Origin: Nosema muscidifuracis
Taxonomy: Eukaryota; Microsporidia; Nosematidae
Length of the DNA stretch: 64,000 nt
Direction: 5' to 3'
NCBI GenBank assembly: GCA_028335825.1
Contig: JAIOKI010000014.1
Span: 124,001 to 188,000 of the forward strand
Of this stretch, positions 19,270 to 29,208 are shown piece after piece. Under the pieces are notes generated by a model, which was not told where the DNA came from, made no database searches, and saw only the letters and a program-made list of their open reading frames with translations. The translations under genes were made by a program, and so were the position numbers. Every line of letters starts with the position of its first letter. The first letter of the stretch is position 1.

Positions 19270-20538
19270 ATGGATATTTCAGAAATTCCTTCATATAAAA
19301 GAATTTCTTTTACAAATATTGTAGTAGACTGTTTCTTTATAGATATTTTAAATGCATCCCACTATTTTTTATCACATTTTCATTCTGATCATTACTACGG
19401 TCTTAAGAAATCTTTTGGTCATCCCATATTTTGTTCTATTACAACGTCTAATTTAATTAAATTAAAATATAAATGTGAAACTGTACCTTTAGATCTTAAT
19501 AAGATATACGATCTAGGAGAAAATAATTCTGTATCTCTTATTGATGCTAATCATTGTCCAGGTGCTGTTTGTTTTATATTTAAAATTAAAGATTCATTCA
19601 TTCTTCATACAGGTGATTTCAGATGTACAGTAGATTTTACTAATAAATTGAAAAATTATAATTTCTTATCAATATATCTTGATAATACTTTTGAGGGACA
19701 TAAAGGATTTCCTTCTCAAGAAGAAGTGATTCACAAGGTAATTGATATTATTAGAAAGAACCAAAATAGGACTTGTTTAGCACCAATTAATTATAAGTAC
19801 TTATTTTGTACTTATTGTGTAGGTAAAGAGAAATTATTCTTGAGTGTGGCTGAGTATTTTAATTTAAGTATCAAAGTAGAACCAGAGAAAATGAAAATTT
19901 ATCAATGTTATGACAATATAGCAATAAATCTATTAAATGAAGAAGTATTAGGTATTGTAGAGAGATATAAGAATAAATCTAAAGAAGATTTAGAAATAAA
20001 AAATAATATTTCATGTATTAAGAAAATATCTATACCTAAAAAAATATTTAAACCCAATGAAAGGTCTAAGAAAAAGAATAAAGGAACAAATAATTCGCTA
20101 TTAAATTATTCATTTAAAAAAATTAATGTTTTAAAAGATATTACGAATGAAGAAAGAAATAAAACTTTAGATTATAAAAATGAAGAAATAAAAATTAAAA
20201 ATCCATTTTCTCGTATAACTAAGAAAGAGGAAGATAATCAGATTATGATAATTAGTACATTACATATAGAGAAGAAAAAGCTGCATAAAATTATAGAGGA
20301 TACTAAATGTGATAGAGTAGTAGCATTCTGTGGTACAGGATGGAAGAATAAAACAGTATCTTTTGATTGGAATAAAAAAGATGGGAGAGTTATAAAAAAG
20401 GCTATTGAAGTTATTCATGTTCCTTATTCTGAACATTCCTCATCATATGAATTAGCTTATTTCAAAGAGAATATGATTTATGAAAAAATTATCAACACTG
20501 TGAAGAATAAAACTAGAGTTAATTACGATGAACTGTAA
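19270..20538 (+). CDS. PSO2: SNM1/PSO2-family DNA cross-link repair nuclease
   Basis: A 422-residue metallo-beta-lactamase/beta-CASP nuclease that trims DNA during interstrand cross-link repair. The zinc-site motifs are present: HFHSDH at residues 36-41, DANHCPGA near 93, and HTGDFR near 113. They are followed by LFCTYCVGKEKLFLSVAEYF and the C-terminal DRMBL signature HVPYSEHSSSYEL. Residues about 245-340 are a Lys/Asn-rich linker that appears expanded. There is no N-terminal zinc finger, so this is a minimal form. The CCC signal is about 20 bases upstream. A piece of the linker coding sequence is amplified in the downstream minisatellite. Confidence 0.92.
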   Translation: MDISEIPSYKRISFTNIVVDCFFIDILNASHYFLSHFHSDHYYGLKKSFGHPIFCSITTSNLIKLKYKCETVPLDLNKIYDLGENNSVSLIDANHCPGAVCFIFKIKDSFILHTGDFRCTVDFTNKLKNYNFLSIYLDNTFEGHKGFPSQEEVIHKVIDIIRKNQNRTCLAPINYKYLFCTYCVGKEKLFLSVAEYFNLSIKVEPEKMKIYQCYDNIAINLLNEEVLGIVERYKNKSKEDLEIKNNISCIKKISIPKKIFKPNERSKKKNKGTNNSLLNYSFKKINVLKDITNEERNKTLDYKNEEIKIKNPFSRITKKEEDNQIMIISTLHIEKKKLHKIIEDTKCDRVVAFCGTGWKNKTVSFDWNKKDGRVIKKAIEVIHVPYSEHSSSYELAYFKENMIYEKIINTVKNKTRVNYDEL

Positions 20539-20648
20539 GAATAGAAATATTGTATTATTTTTTATCTATTAAATTATTGTTATATTAGAAATATAAATCA
20601 TAATCAGGTTATTAGAAAGATGTTTAGTTATATAAAAATATTATAAAT

Positions 20649-20915
20649 CATAATTTTCCAGATCATATGTCACATCTATAAAGAAAGAAATAAAACTTTA
20701 GGTTATAAAAATATCATAATTTTTCATATCATATGTCACATCTATAAAGAAAGAACTAAAACTTTAGATTATGAAAATATAAGTATTTTGAAAATCATAT
20801 GCCACATCTACAAAGAAAGAAATAAAACTTTAGATTATGAAAATATCATAATTTTCCATATCATATTTCACATCTATAAAGAAAGAAATAAAACTTTAGA
20901 TTATGAAAATAAAAA
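20649..20915. repeat. Minisatellite containing a piece of the PSO2 coding sequence
   Basis: Four units of about 65 bases, each with cacatctataaagaaagaaa and then taaaactttagattatg. About 28 bases of each unit match PSO2 coding sequence at 20150-20180 (within ERNKTLDYKN). Confidence 0.9.
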
Positions 20916-20990
20916 TATTTTAAAAAGCAAATTGCTATACTTTTATATTTCTTTGTTATCTCTTATAAACTCCTTAATAATTTTTATAGC

Positions 20991-23285
20991 TCATTTATCA
21001 TCTCTATCAATATCATTATATTTTCCAGTTCTTATTATTTCTAAGCTTTCTAAAAACATTCCTTTTAACTTATCTGATATATCTAATATATTTATAAAAG
21101 TCTCTGGATTACTTTCTAGATTATAGACTTTTTTAATTGTAATATATTCCTTATCTATATGAATTGTATAGAAATTATACAACTTACATAAACAGTTTAT
21201 ACATTCATTCAATTCTGAATTATTATAATACATTGTTGACATATTATTATATTGAATTAATTCTTTATCATTATTTTCTTTAATACTTTCATCTTTTGAT
21301 ATTTCTTTTATTTTATTATGATTATTAAATATCTCTACAAATGTACATGAAGATATTAAGAAAGTATGTGACATATTTTTATGTAAAGCATAGAATAAAG
21401 AAAGTCCTTCATAATATCCTGTTCCATAACCTAAATCACCAATAAGAGATAAAGAATCTTCAGTAGCATGATGTACAATTCTTCCTATACTTTTTAAACA
21501 GACTAAGAAGTAGCTTGTATCTGTAATTATTGTCTCTTTTATATCAATAGAAGTAAAAATCTTATCAAATACATAAAATTCTGCAAATGATGAAGGAATA
21601 TGAGATCCCATGTGAAATAAAATTGATGCTTCTCCTATAATTCTTAAAATATCATTAGATCCCTTGTATATTAATGATTTATCGAATTTTACTTCAATTT
21701 TATATTGCCAATAGTTTCTTAGTATAATTTTCTTATTATCACTTATCACAGGAACACAACATTTGTATCTTAAAGAAAATAAATTAAATGAATTTATACA
21801 ATCTACTAAGGCAATGTATTCATAAATACTATCTAATGAATATTTCATAATTAATTTTTGCACTTCATTAATTTTCATATTTTTGTATTCTTGAATTAAA
21901 TTATTCAAATCACCTAATTCGATATCAAGAAGGTTCATGACATTGGTCTTATAATATATCTTATCCTTGATAATAAAATTATAAGTATTTTTTTCTTTAT
22001 CTGACTTGTCAGATTTAATTGACTGATTTTTATTAATTTGGTTTTTGATATCTTCATGATGTGATGCATAAGAATTTTCTATTTTTTTCTTTTTTAAATA
22101 ACCTTTTTCTATGGAATCTTTCCATTCATTAGCATTTGATTGACTTCTTGGATTTGTAAAATTATCAATAACATAGCTAATTTCATCTACTCTTGATTCG
22201 AAAAATTCTCCATAATTTGAATCAGTATTTTTGAATGTATCTGTAACACTACAAAAAAAATTGTTTTTATCATTTAAATTTTCTTCATTTATAGATACAT
22301 TAAATTGTAAATCTTCAATTTTTTGATTTTTGTCAGATTCTATTAGATAACCCAATTGTGGTAAATAAATAATGCTAATATTTATGTTTGTATTTTTTAC
22401 TATATTTTTAGCAATTTCATTTAAGTATTCAGGCAAATTATTATATAAATTAACTAAATGATCATATTTAGGAAACATTCCTTGTTTAAGATCTTTACCC
22501 TCGAAAATATCTATAAATTTATAAATATTCTTAAATAAGTCTATATTATTAAATCTTAAACTTGTATTTTTTAGTTCCTCTCCTATATCGATAGTATTTC
22601 TTATTAAAGAAGGAACTTCAAAAATATCTAAAATTCCATTAATTTCTGTATTTTTAATCTTTTTTAAATAAGTCGTTATGTTTTTATTTTTCAGTTCTGA
22701 TATTTTTTTATGTCTTTGTAATATCTCATTCTTATTCTTCAGTGGAAACAATATCAACTTCTTTAATTTATGTCTTCCATAAATTGTTTTAGTAAAGTTT
22801 ATTTTTGTAAAAAACTCATCCTTTAAGCTAAGGTCATTGATAGTCTGCAAATCTATAAATAAGTAATCATTTTCATTCGACTTTAAAACTGGATAGTTAC
22901 CAACTTGTCCTATTTTATCAGGATCATGGCTTGTTATAAAATGTCCAATATGCTGTTTGTAAACATTAATTTCCAGATAATAAATCATAGAATTTAAACA
23001 TCCATATGATAATTCATCATCAGGTTTGTTTCTTGCCATAAAATGTTTATTTTGAAGAAGTTCTATTTCAATATCAAGTGATTTAAAAATTCGATAAATT
23101 TTTAAGTTAATAGAATTTGAAAAAATAATCTTTCTAATATTATATTTTGATACAAGGGATAAGCCTATATCATATTCTCTGGTATCTAGTAAGTACCTTC
23201 CTATATATAATATATCATTTTCAAATATACAATATTCTAGTCTCAAATCTTTATAAAATATTGTCATAAGATTTTCGGAATTCAT
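20991..23285 (-). CDS. MutS-family protein, MSH5-like, ATPase site degenerate
   Basis: A 764-residue protein with MutS architecture. The N-terminal part (YKDLRLEYCIFEND, then LLDTRE) resembles the MSH5 opening. A lever/core segment follows (INFTKTIYGRHKLKKLILFP). The C-terminal ATPase region has GSHIPSSFAEFYVFDKIFTS, then ATEDSLSLIGDLGYGTGYYE, where active MutS proteins have DELGRGT. The Walker A loop that should precede GSHIP is not recognisable: the segment reads KGSNDILRIIG, without GKS/T. MSH4-MSH5 normally clamp meiotic recombination intermediates. The ATG at 23285 lacks a clear CCC signal. The assignment to MSH5 rather than MSH4 is tentative. Confidence 0.72.
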   Translation of the reverse strand: MNSENLMTIFYKDLRLEYCIFENDILYIGRYLLDTREYDIGLSLVSKYNIRKIIFSNSINLKIYRIFKSLDIEIELLQNKHFMARNKPDDELSYGCLNSMIYYLEINVYKQHIGHFITSHDPDKIGQVGNYPVLKSNENDYLFIDLQTINDLSLKDEFFTKINFTKTIYGRHKLKKLILFPLKNKNEILQRHKKISELKNKNITTYLKKIKNTEINGILDIFEVPSLIRNTIDIGEELKNTSLRFNNIDLFKNIYKFIDIFEGKDLKQGMFPKYDHLVNLYNNLPEYLNEIAKNIVKNTNINISIIYLPQLGYLIESDKNQKIEDLQFNVSINEENLNDKNNFFCSVTDTFKNTDSNYGEFFESRVDEISYVIDNFTNPRSQSNANEWKDSIEKGYLKKKKIENSYASHHEDIKNQINKNQSIKSDKSDKEKNTYNFIIKDKIYYKTNVMNLLDIELGDLNNLIQEYKNMKINEVQKLIMKYSLDSIYEYIALVDCINSFNLFSLRYKCCVPVISDNKKIILRNYWQYKIEVKFDKSLIYKGSNDILRIIGEASILFHMGSHIPSSFAEFYVFDKIFTSIDIKETIITDTSYFLVCLKSIGRIVHHATEDSLSLIGDLGYGTGYYEGLSLFYALHKNMSHTFLISSCTFVEIFNNHNKIKEISKDESIKENNDKELIQYNNMSTMYYNNSELNECINCLCKLYNFYTIHIDKEYITIKKVYNLESNPETFINILDISDKLKGMFLESLEIIRTGKYNDIDRDDK

Positions 23286-23305
23286 TAATGCATAAATTCA
23301 AATTT

Positions 23306-23477
23306 ATTTTTATACTTTTTTTGCATAAATAAAATTTTAATTATAAACAAACCAATTTAAAGCAATCCATTTTTCATTATCATTTTAATTAATTTTTATA
23401 CTTTTTTTGCATAAATAAAATTTTAATTATAAACAAACCAATTTAAAGCAATCCATTTTTCATTATCATTTTAATTA
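23306..23477. repeat. Perfect 86-bp tandem duplication
   Basis: Bases 23306-23391 recur without change at 23392-23477. The second copy contains the last codons and stop of the minus-strand gene at 23443-23868; the first is a free-standing copy between that gene and the MSH5-like gene. No mismatch suggests it is young. Confidence 0.97.
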
Positions 23478-23868
23478 ATTTTTCTTTATCGAATTTAATG
23501 AATTGATTATCAATAACTTGATACTTTGTTTTTATATAATTGTATACATATGGATATCCATCAGTATCAGTGAATATTACAAAATTGTATTCAGAATTCT
23601 TAAAATTAACTGTATCAGAAATGTAAGTAATTGTGTTATCATTAAAAGTATATTCATAAAAATCAAGAAAATATTGTTTAGTAGGCTTAGAAATTATAAA
23701 CGGTATTTCTAAAAGTCTATCTTCATGCAGATATAGTACCATTTTGTTATCTGATATTGAATATATCTTGTTATCGTATATGTTAATGGTATATCGCATT
23801 ATATTATTTGATCTGTTATAATATGGATCTAAATTTATTTTTTGATTATTATTTTTTATAATTATCAT
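23443..23868 (-). CDS. Hypothetical protein
   Basis: A 141-residue protein rich in Asn, Tyr and Ile with a beta-strand pattern in its centre (YTINIYDNKIYSI, NFVIFTDTDGYPYVYNYI). No signal peptide, membrane span or known motif. A strong CCCC signal, five bases before the ATG in its sense, supports a real expressed gene. Its 3' end is included in the 86-bp perfect duplication. It lies between INO80 and the MSH5-like gene, all on the minus strand. Function unknown. Confidence 0.65.
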   Translation of the reverse strand: MIIIKNNNQKINLDPYYNRSNNIMRYTINIYDNKIYSISDNKMVLYLHEDRLLEIPFIISKPTKQYFLDFYEYTFNDNTITYISDTVNFKNSEYNFVIFTDTDGYPYVYNYIKTKYQVIDNQFIKFDKEKLIKMIMKNGLL

Positions 23869-24065
23869 TTCAAGGGGAAATAATTTTGATTTTTAATTAT
23901 TGAGATTTCCTAGTAAAATTTTTAATAATTTAAAAGTTTCTATTTTTTAAATAAACATCAGATTTCTTGATAATTTTATCTACTTAAATAAAAAAATTAA
24001 TTTAAGTTTTTTATAATCTCTAAAAACAAACAAATAAATTAGAAAAAAAACAAGTTCAATTAATA

Positions 24066-26609
24066 TTAAAAGTCTAATCCTTCAAAAACTTTACCCTTTA
24101 TAACCATTTTCTGTAGATTTCCTTTGTTAGTGGCCTTTTCCATAACTCTTTCTTCAATAGTATTTTTAGTAATAAGTCTGTAAACTGTAACATCTTTAGT
24201 CTGTCCAATTCTGTAAGCTCTATCCATAGCTTGCTGATCTACAGTAGGGTTCCAATCACTATCATAAAAAATAACTGTATCAGCAGCTGTAAGATTTATA
24301 CCAAGTCCACCAGCACGAGTACTTAACAAAAATATAAATTTATCTCCTGTTTGCCAATCATTTACAGTGTCTCTTCTATAAGAAATCTTTGATGATCCAT
24401 CTAGTCTACAATAGGTGTATTCTTTTTTTACACAATAATCTTCAACAAGATCCATCATTTTAGTCATCTGGAAATATAAAAGAACTCTGTGATCTTCTTG
24501 TTTAAGCTTACAAAGCAGTTTATCAAGAGCAGTCAGTTTACCACTATCTATTATAAAAGTATTTAAAGGTGGTATGTTTACTACATCATTCACAGTAAAT
24601 GGAATACCTTTTTGTTCTACAGTTAAATAATCACCTTGATTAGAATAAATATAAGGAAATGACGAAAGAATATTTTTTGTAAACGGAGAAATTTTTTTCA
24701 AGTTTTCAGCTTCGTCACTTATTTTTGTTACAATTTTACGATGTAAAATGTTTTCTTCATATGAATTTTCAATTTTTATATTTTCAAATTTCTGATCAAA
24801 TATACACAACTCTTCATTCAACTCACTTCCGTAATTACCAAAACTTCTAGATTGGTTCATTTCTCTAATTTTTCTACTTAAGATATTTTTTTCATTTAAA
24901 CTTTCTAAAGCATCATTAGCTACTAGAGAAGGTATTTTCATAGCTATTTTTGATCTTCCCATTTCTATCGTTCTACCCTCTTCGTCATATCTTAACATGC
25001 TAAGTTTGGTAGTAGTCTCAAGTTTTTCGAACAAATCTGGATGATTGCAAACCTTTCTTAGTTGCATCATAACATTATCCATTTCATAAGATCGACATGC
25101 TTCTATAATACTTTGGTAATAAATTTTTTGTCTGACACTGAGATCACAATATATTTCCAGTTCGATTTTTTCACCCAATTCAGTTTTTACATCGCTTTTC
25201 AATCTACGCAACATAAATGGTTTGAGTATAGCATGCAATTTTTGTAACTGAATTTCATCTACAGCTTTTTTCTTTTCTGCAGATTCTTCTATACCTTTAC
25301 TAAACCACTCAGTAAATTCTGATAATGAATCAAACAAGGTGGGCATGATAAAATGTAAAAGTGCCCATAACTCACTCATAGTATTTTGTACAGGCGTACC
25401 TGTCAAAAGAAGTCTACTTTTTGTTTTAAAAGCCAATAGAGTTGTCCATCTCTTAGATGCCGAACTTTTTATAGCTTGGGCTTCATCAAGTATCATGTAC
25501 TTCCATGTTGTTTTTCTTAAAATCTTAAAATCAGCTACTGCTATTTGATAACTTGTCAACACAATATTAGCTTTTTTTATTTCATTTCTAGCTTGTGCTC
25601 TAAAATTCGAATTTCCCCAATAATTTAATACTTTGAATTGTGGCACAAATTTTTTAAGTTCTTGTTCCCAGTTATGTAAAGTTGATACAGGTGTAACTAC
25701 AAGGAAAGGTCCCCAAATATCTTCAGTTTCTGCCAAGTATGCTAATAAAGAAATTGATTGAACAGTTTTTCCAAGTCCCATATCATCAGCTAGAATACCG
25801 TTAATACCTTGGTTATATAATTTCGCAAGCCAGTTAAATCCAGTAATTTGGTATCCCTTTAGTTCACAATTTAACATGTTTGGTTGTTTCAGTTTAGTTT
25901 TCTCTTCTGGAAGAGCTTCACTTTTATTAATTGGTTGATCTACTACTTTAGTAGCTGCTTCTTGGAACTTTTTATTCATTTCTACCAAATCTTCATCAAT
26001 TTCTTCTTTTTTCTCAAAACTTTCTATAGTCTGTTTTCCTAACATAAATTGAGAAAATAATTCTGTTTGTGTAAGTAGATATTCAAATTTTCTTTTTTGT
26101 CTAACAGCTTCCTTACTCTCTTCAATTTGTTTTTTCTTCTCGAGAGCTGCTTTCTCCATCCTTCTTGTATAATCTTTTCGTTCTTTATCAAACTTCTTAG
26201 AAAATAGATTAAGCTCTTTACATATTCGTCTTGATTTATTGTTAGGAAATTGTCTCGATAAAGTTTTTCTAAATTGATTGATTAGTACGTAACTGAATTT
26301 TTTCTTGTTATACATCATATCATAAGTCCGCTGTTTAATAATTTTCTGTACATTTTGTACCTGCTGAACTCCTATTTTGTATTCCTCTTCCCATGTCCTA
26401 CCTCTTGCAATTTTTTTATTTAAATTGTTAGTTAAATTCATTAGTTCTACATCGATATTCTGAATTCTATCAGGATAAATATATTCGCTACCGATATTTT
26501 CTAGTACAGTATACGATTTTGATATAAGATCATTTAGCTTTGTATATGGTATGTCTATATTTACACTTTTGTATACAGCGTATATTTTCTTTAAATCTTC
26601 ATCTCTCAT
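24066..26609 (-). CDS. INO80: INO80 chromatin-remodelling ATPase
   Basis: An 847-residue Snf2 ATPase, the motor of the INO80 nucleosome remodeller. The N-terminal DBINO region is evident (KRKFEYLLTQTELFSQFM). Helicase lobe 1 follows with LADDMGLGKTVQS near residue 274 and DEAQAIKSSASKRW near 372. Between the lobes is a short version of the INO80 insertion. Lobe 2 contains IDSGKLTALDKLL, RLDGSSKISYRRD, STRAGGLGINLTAADTVIFY and QQAMDRAYRIGQTKDVTVYR. It is much shorter than yeast INO80 (over 1400 residues). The start at 26609 is set by the adjacent CCCC; twelve further in-frame upstream codons read from spacer. Confidence 0.96.
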   Translation of the reverse strand: MRDEDLKKIYAVYKSVNIDIPYTKLNDLISKSYTVLENIGSEYIYPDRIQNIDVELMNLTNNLNKKIARGRTWEEEYKIGVQQVQNVQKIIKQRTYDMMYNKKKFSYVLINQFRKTLSRQFPNNKSRRICKELNLFSKKFDKERKDYTRRMEKAALEKKKQIEESKEAVRQKRKFEYLLTQTELFSQFMLGKQTIESFEKKEEIDEDLVEMNKKFQEAATKVVDQPINKSEALPEEKTKLKQPNMLNCELKGYQITGFNWLAKLYNQGINGILADDMGLGKTVQSISLLAYLAETEDIWGPFLVVTPVSTLHNWEQELKKFVPQFKVLNYWGNSNFRAQARNEIKKANIVLTSYQIAVADFKILRKTTWKYMILDEAQAIKSSASKRWTTLLAFKTKSRLLLTGTPVQNTMSELWALLHFIMPTLFDSLSEFTEWFSKGIEESAEKKKAVDEIQLQKLHAILKPFMLRRLKSDVKTELGEKIELEIYCDLSVRQKIYYQSIIEACRSYEMDNVMMQLRKVCNHPDLFEKLETTTKLSMLRYDEEGRTIEMGRSKIAMKIPSLVANDALESLNEKNILSRKIREMNQSRSFGNYGSELNEELCIFDQKFENIKIENSYEENILHRKIVTKISDEAENLKKISPFTKNILSSFPYIYSNQGDYLTVEQKGIPFTVNDVVNIPPLNTFIIDSGKLTALDKLLCKLKQEDHRVLLYFQMTKMMDLVEDYCVKKEYTYCRLDGSSKISYRRDTVNDWQTGDKFIFLLSTRAGGLGINLTAADTVIFYDSDWNPTVDQQAMDRAYRIGQTKDVTVYRLITKNTIEERVMEKATNKGNLQKMVIKGKVFEGLDF

Positions 26610-26611
26610 TT

Positions 26612-26615
26612 GGGG
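26612..26615 (-). promoter_or_regulatory. CCCC start signal of INO80
   Basis: GGGG on the + strand, two bases before the INO80 ATG in its sense. It decides between two in-frame ATGs twelve codons apart. Confidence 0.7.
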
Positions 26616-26726
26616 TAAGTTGATTTTTATTTGTTTAAATATCAAAAAAGAAAGCAGGGTATCATCTTCGACTAATTAATCAAGGATGACTTGAAAATGA
26701 CTTTATAATTTCTAAGAAAAAACTTA

Positions 26727-26989
26727 TTAAAATTTAAGTAAAAAATACTTTCATATACTTTTAAAAAATATTAAAATTTGTTTAGAAAATACTTTCATAT
26801 ACTTTTATAACATTATACATTAAAAAATATTAAAATCTAAGTATAATATACTTTCATATACTTTTATAACATTATACATCAAAAAATATTAAAATCTAAG
26901 TATAATAAACTTTCATATATTTTTATAACATTATATATTAAAAAATATTAAAATCTAAGTATAATAAACTTTCATTCACTTTTATAACC
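26727..26989. repeat. Minisatellite, about 55 bp x 5
   Basis: Units contain actttcatatacttttataa and attaaaatctaagtataata with small differences. They occupy the divergent spacer between INO80 and the secreted repeat protein. The rest of the spacer (to 27327) is plain AT-rich. Confidence 0.9.
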
Positions 26990-27327
26990 TTTCAATTTTC
27001 ATATTTAGAATTACAAAAATATAATCAATAAATAAATAAAGTTCTGATACATTATTTTAGAAATAAAATTAATATAAATGATTTTAATAGACGTTACAAA
27101 AATATTTAATTTATTTTTTGACCGAAAAATTAACCAAGGATTTTAACCCTAAATACGTCTTAAAACATATTTCGTTTTGATAAATTTATAATAAAATTAA
27201 CATAACTTTGAAACACATAATTTTAATATGACAAAATATCTATCTATAGTATGTCATTCATGTCTTATCTCTTATATTCATATATAAATTAAAATATTCA
27301 ATATTATTATATGCATCAGACATTATT

Positions 27328-29208
27328 ATGAAACAACAAATAATAATCCAGATTGTAAACAATAACAAGATGATCATTTTTTTAATAATGCTAATTAGAT
27401 CGAAGGTATTTGTTATAGACGATCTTAATCTAACTAAGAGGATAGCAGGTGATAATGATAATAAAAAGCTTTTGAAAACTATAACTGAGAGGGTTTCTAG
27501 AGGAAATGAGGAAGTTGTTCTGTATAATGAGAAAAGTGACCTCAGAATGTCTAGTAAAGATTATGGAATAAGTGGATTGACTAAAGAAGACTGTTTGGAT
27601 AAAATTAATGAAACTAATAAGAAAGTTGAAATTGATATACCAGTTATTGAACAATCTAATCTGGCTAGTCAGATTAAAATATATGAAAATAGTGTGAATG
27701 AATTAAAAAACCTGGTTAATAATAATACAAAAAGTCATTCGACAAAGACTGCTTTGGAAAAATTACGAGAACAAAGAATACAAAATTTACAAAAGAAAAT
27801 CAATCAATCAAATTTTAGTAATAGTCTTCAAGAGAAAATTAATCAATCAAATTTTAGTAATAGTCTTCAAGAGAAAATTAATCAATCAAATTTTAGTAAT
27901 AGTCTTCAAGAGAAAATTAATTCATCAAATTTTGGTAATAGTCTACAGGAGAAAATCAATCAATCGAATTTTGGTAATAGTCTACAGGAGAAAATCAATC
28001 AATCGAATTTTGGTAATAGTCTGCAAGAGAAAGTTAATTCATCAAATTTTGGTAATAGTCTACAGGAGAAAATCAATCAATCAAATTTTGGTAATAGTCT
28101 TCAAGAGAAAATTAATTCATCAAATTTTGGTAATAGTCTTCAAGAGAAAATTAATCAATCAAATTTTGGTAATAGTCTGCAGGAGAAAATTAATTCATCG
28201 AGTTTACAAAATAATAATTCAGATTACCAGCATTCTCTAAGTAAAAGAACTCTCGATAGATTATTGAGTTCATCGTTCGACGAAAATTTGAAAAAAACAA
28301 TAAGTGATAGCAACGTATCAGGAACGGATCTTAATATTCAAAATGATAGCTCAATGAAAAATATTAATAACAATTTATTATCGGGAATGTTAGGATACAC
28401 AGATACTAATTATCAAAATAAGAGTAAATTAATTGATTCAATTACAAATAAGGAATATGGATCTAATCAAAACTTATTAAACTCTGAAAACAGTAACATG
28501 AATCTGAATAATATGTCAAGTAACTCATTAGGTTTATTTAATAACTCATCTGGTATAATCGGGGATTCATATGATGATAGATTAGCTTATACGAAAGCGA
28601 AGGTAGAAGATAATTTGTATAAAGCTATAGATAACAGAAAAGAATATATAAATATAAAACTCCAAGAGATAAAAATCAATAAAGACAAATTAGAGTTAGA
28701 GATAAGATCTTATAAAGAAAAAGTAGCTGAACTTTTGGTGAAAATCAGGAGAATACGAAAAACTAAGGATTCTATTGAAAGGAAGATGAATGATAACAAG
28801 AATCATATAATTAATTTAAATAAGAATAGTAAACAAGTAATAAACAGTAAAGAACAAGTCTTTTCTCTTATACGAATTACTAGAAATGAAGTTCTTAGAT
28901 ACAAAAATCTTTTAGAAAATGAAACTAACAAATTAAGTATGCTTGAAAAGCAATATGAAGTTTATGAAGATACTTTGAAGAAATATAGCGAGGATATTGA
29001 ACAAGAATCAAATAAATTGTATAGATCTTCTAATGAACTGAACAAGAGTACGATTGATTTAGAAAACGTTGAAAGTTTGTACAGGGAATATACTGAAAAG
29101 AATAAACTTATAGAAGAAGATTTAAGGAGATACGAAAAGATTGCGGATTGTCTTGAGACAGAAGAGAAGAAAGTCTCTAGAAACCAACTCAATGGACTTG
29201 TATTATAA
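27328..29208 (+). CDS. Probable secreted repeat and coiled-coil protein
   Basis: A 626-residue protein. A hydrophobic segment at residues 15-29 (MIIFLIMLIRSKVFVID) reads as a signal peptide whether translation begins at residue 1 or at Met15. Residues about 156-298 are eleven 13-residue repeats of the LQEKINQSNFGNS type. A Ser/Asn-rich middle follows, and residues about 425-620 are a long coiled coil (heptads of Leu, Ile, Lys and Glu). In a microsporidian, a secreted repeat protein of this kind is a candidate for the spore wall or polar tube, but no known PTP or SWP family is recognised. It lacks a close CCC signal. Confidence 0.8.
   Translation: MKQQIIIQIVNNNKMIIFLIMLIRSKVFVIDDLNLTKRIAGDNDNKKLLKTITERVSRGNEEVVLYNEKSDLRMSSKDYGISGLTKEDCLDKINETNKKVEIDIPVIEQSNLASQIKIYENSVNELKNLVNNNTKSHSTKTALEKLREQRIQNLQKKINQSNFSNSLQEKINQSNFSNSLQEKINQSNFSNSLQEKINSSNFGNSLQEKINQSNFGNSLQEKINQSNFGNSLQEKVNSSNFGNSLQEKINQSNFGNSLQEKINSSNFGNSLQEKINQSNFGNSLQEKINSSSLQNNNSDYQHSLSKRTLDRLLSSSFDENLKKTISDSNVSGTDLNIQNDSSMKNINNNLLSGMLGYTDTNYQNKSKLIDSITNKEYGSNQNLLNSENSNMNLNNMSSNSLGLFNNSSGIIGDSYDDRLAYTKAKVEDNLYKAIDNRKEYINIKLQEIKINKDKLELEIRSYKEKVAELLVKIRRIRKTKDSIERKMNDNKNHIINLNKNSKQVINSKEQVFSLIRITRNEVLRYKNLLENETNKLSMLEKQYEVYEDTLKKYSEDIEQESNKLYRSSNELNKSTIDLENVESLYREYTEKNKLIEEDLRRYEKIADCLETEEKKVSRNQLNGLVL
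27793..28209 (+). repeat. In-frame 39-bp repeat in the secreted-protein gene
   Basis: Ten full units and one partial unit encode LQEKINQSNFGNS and LQEKINSSNFGNS variants. Two unit types alternate irregularly, as expected from unequal exchange. A second + frame is also open here because the period is a multiple of three. Confidence 0.95.

Noticed and set aside
27932-28240. A second + frame within the 39-bp repeats
   Set aside because: It stays open only because the period is a multiple of three; the sense frame continues into a coiled coil and carries a signal peptide.
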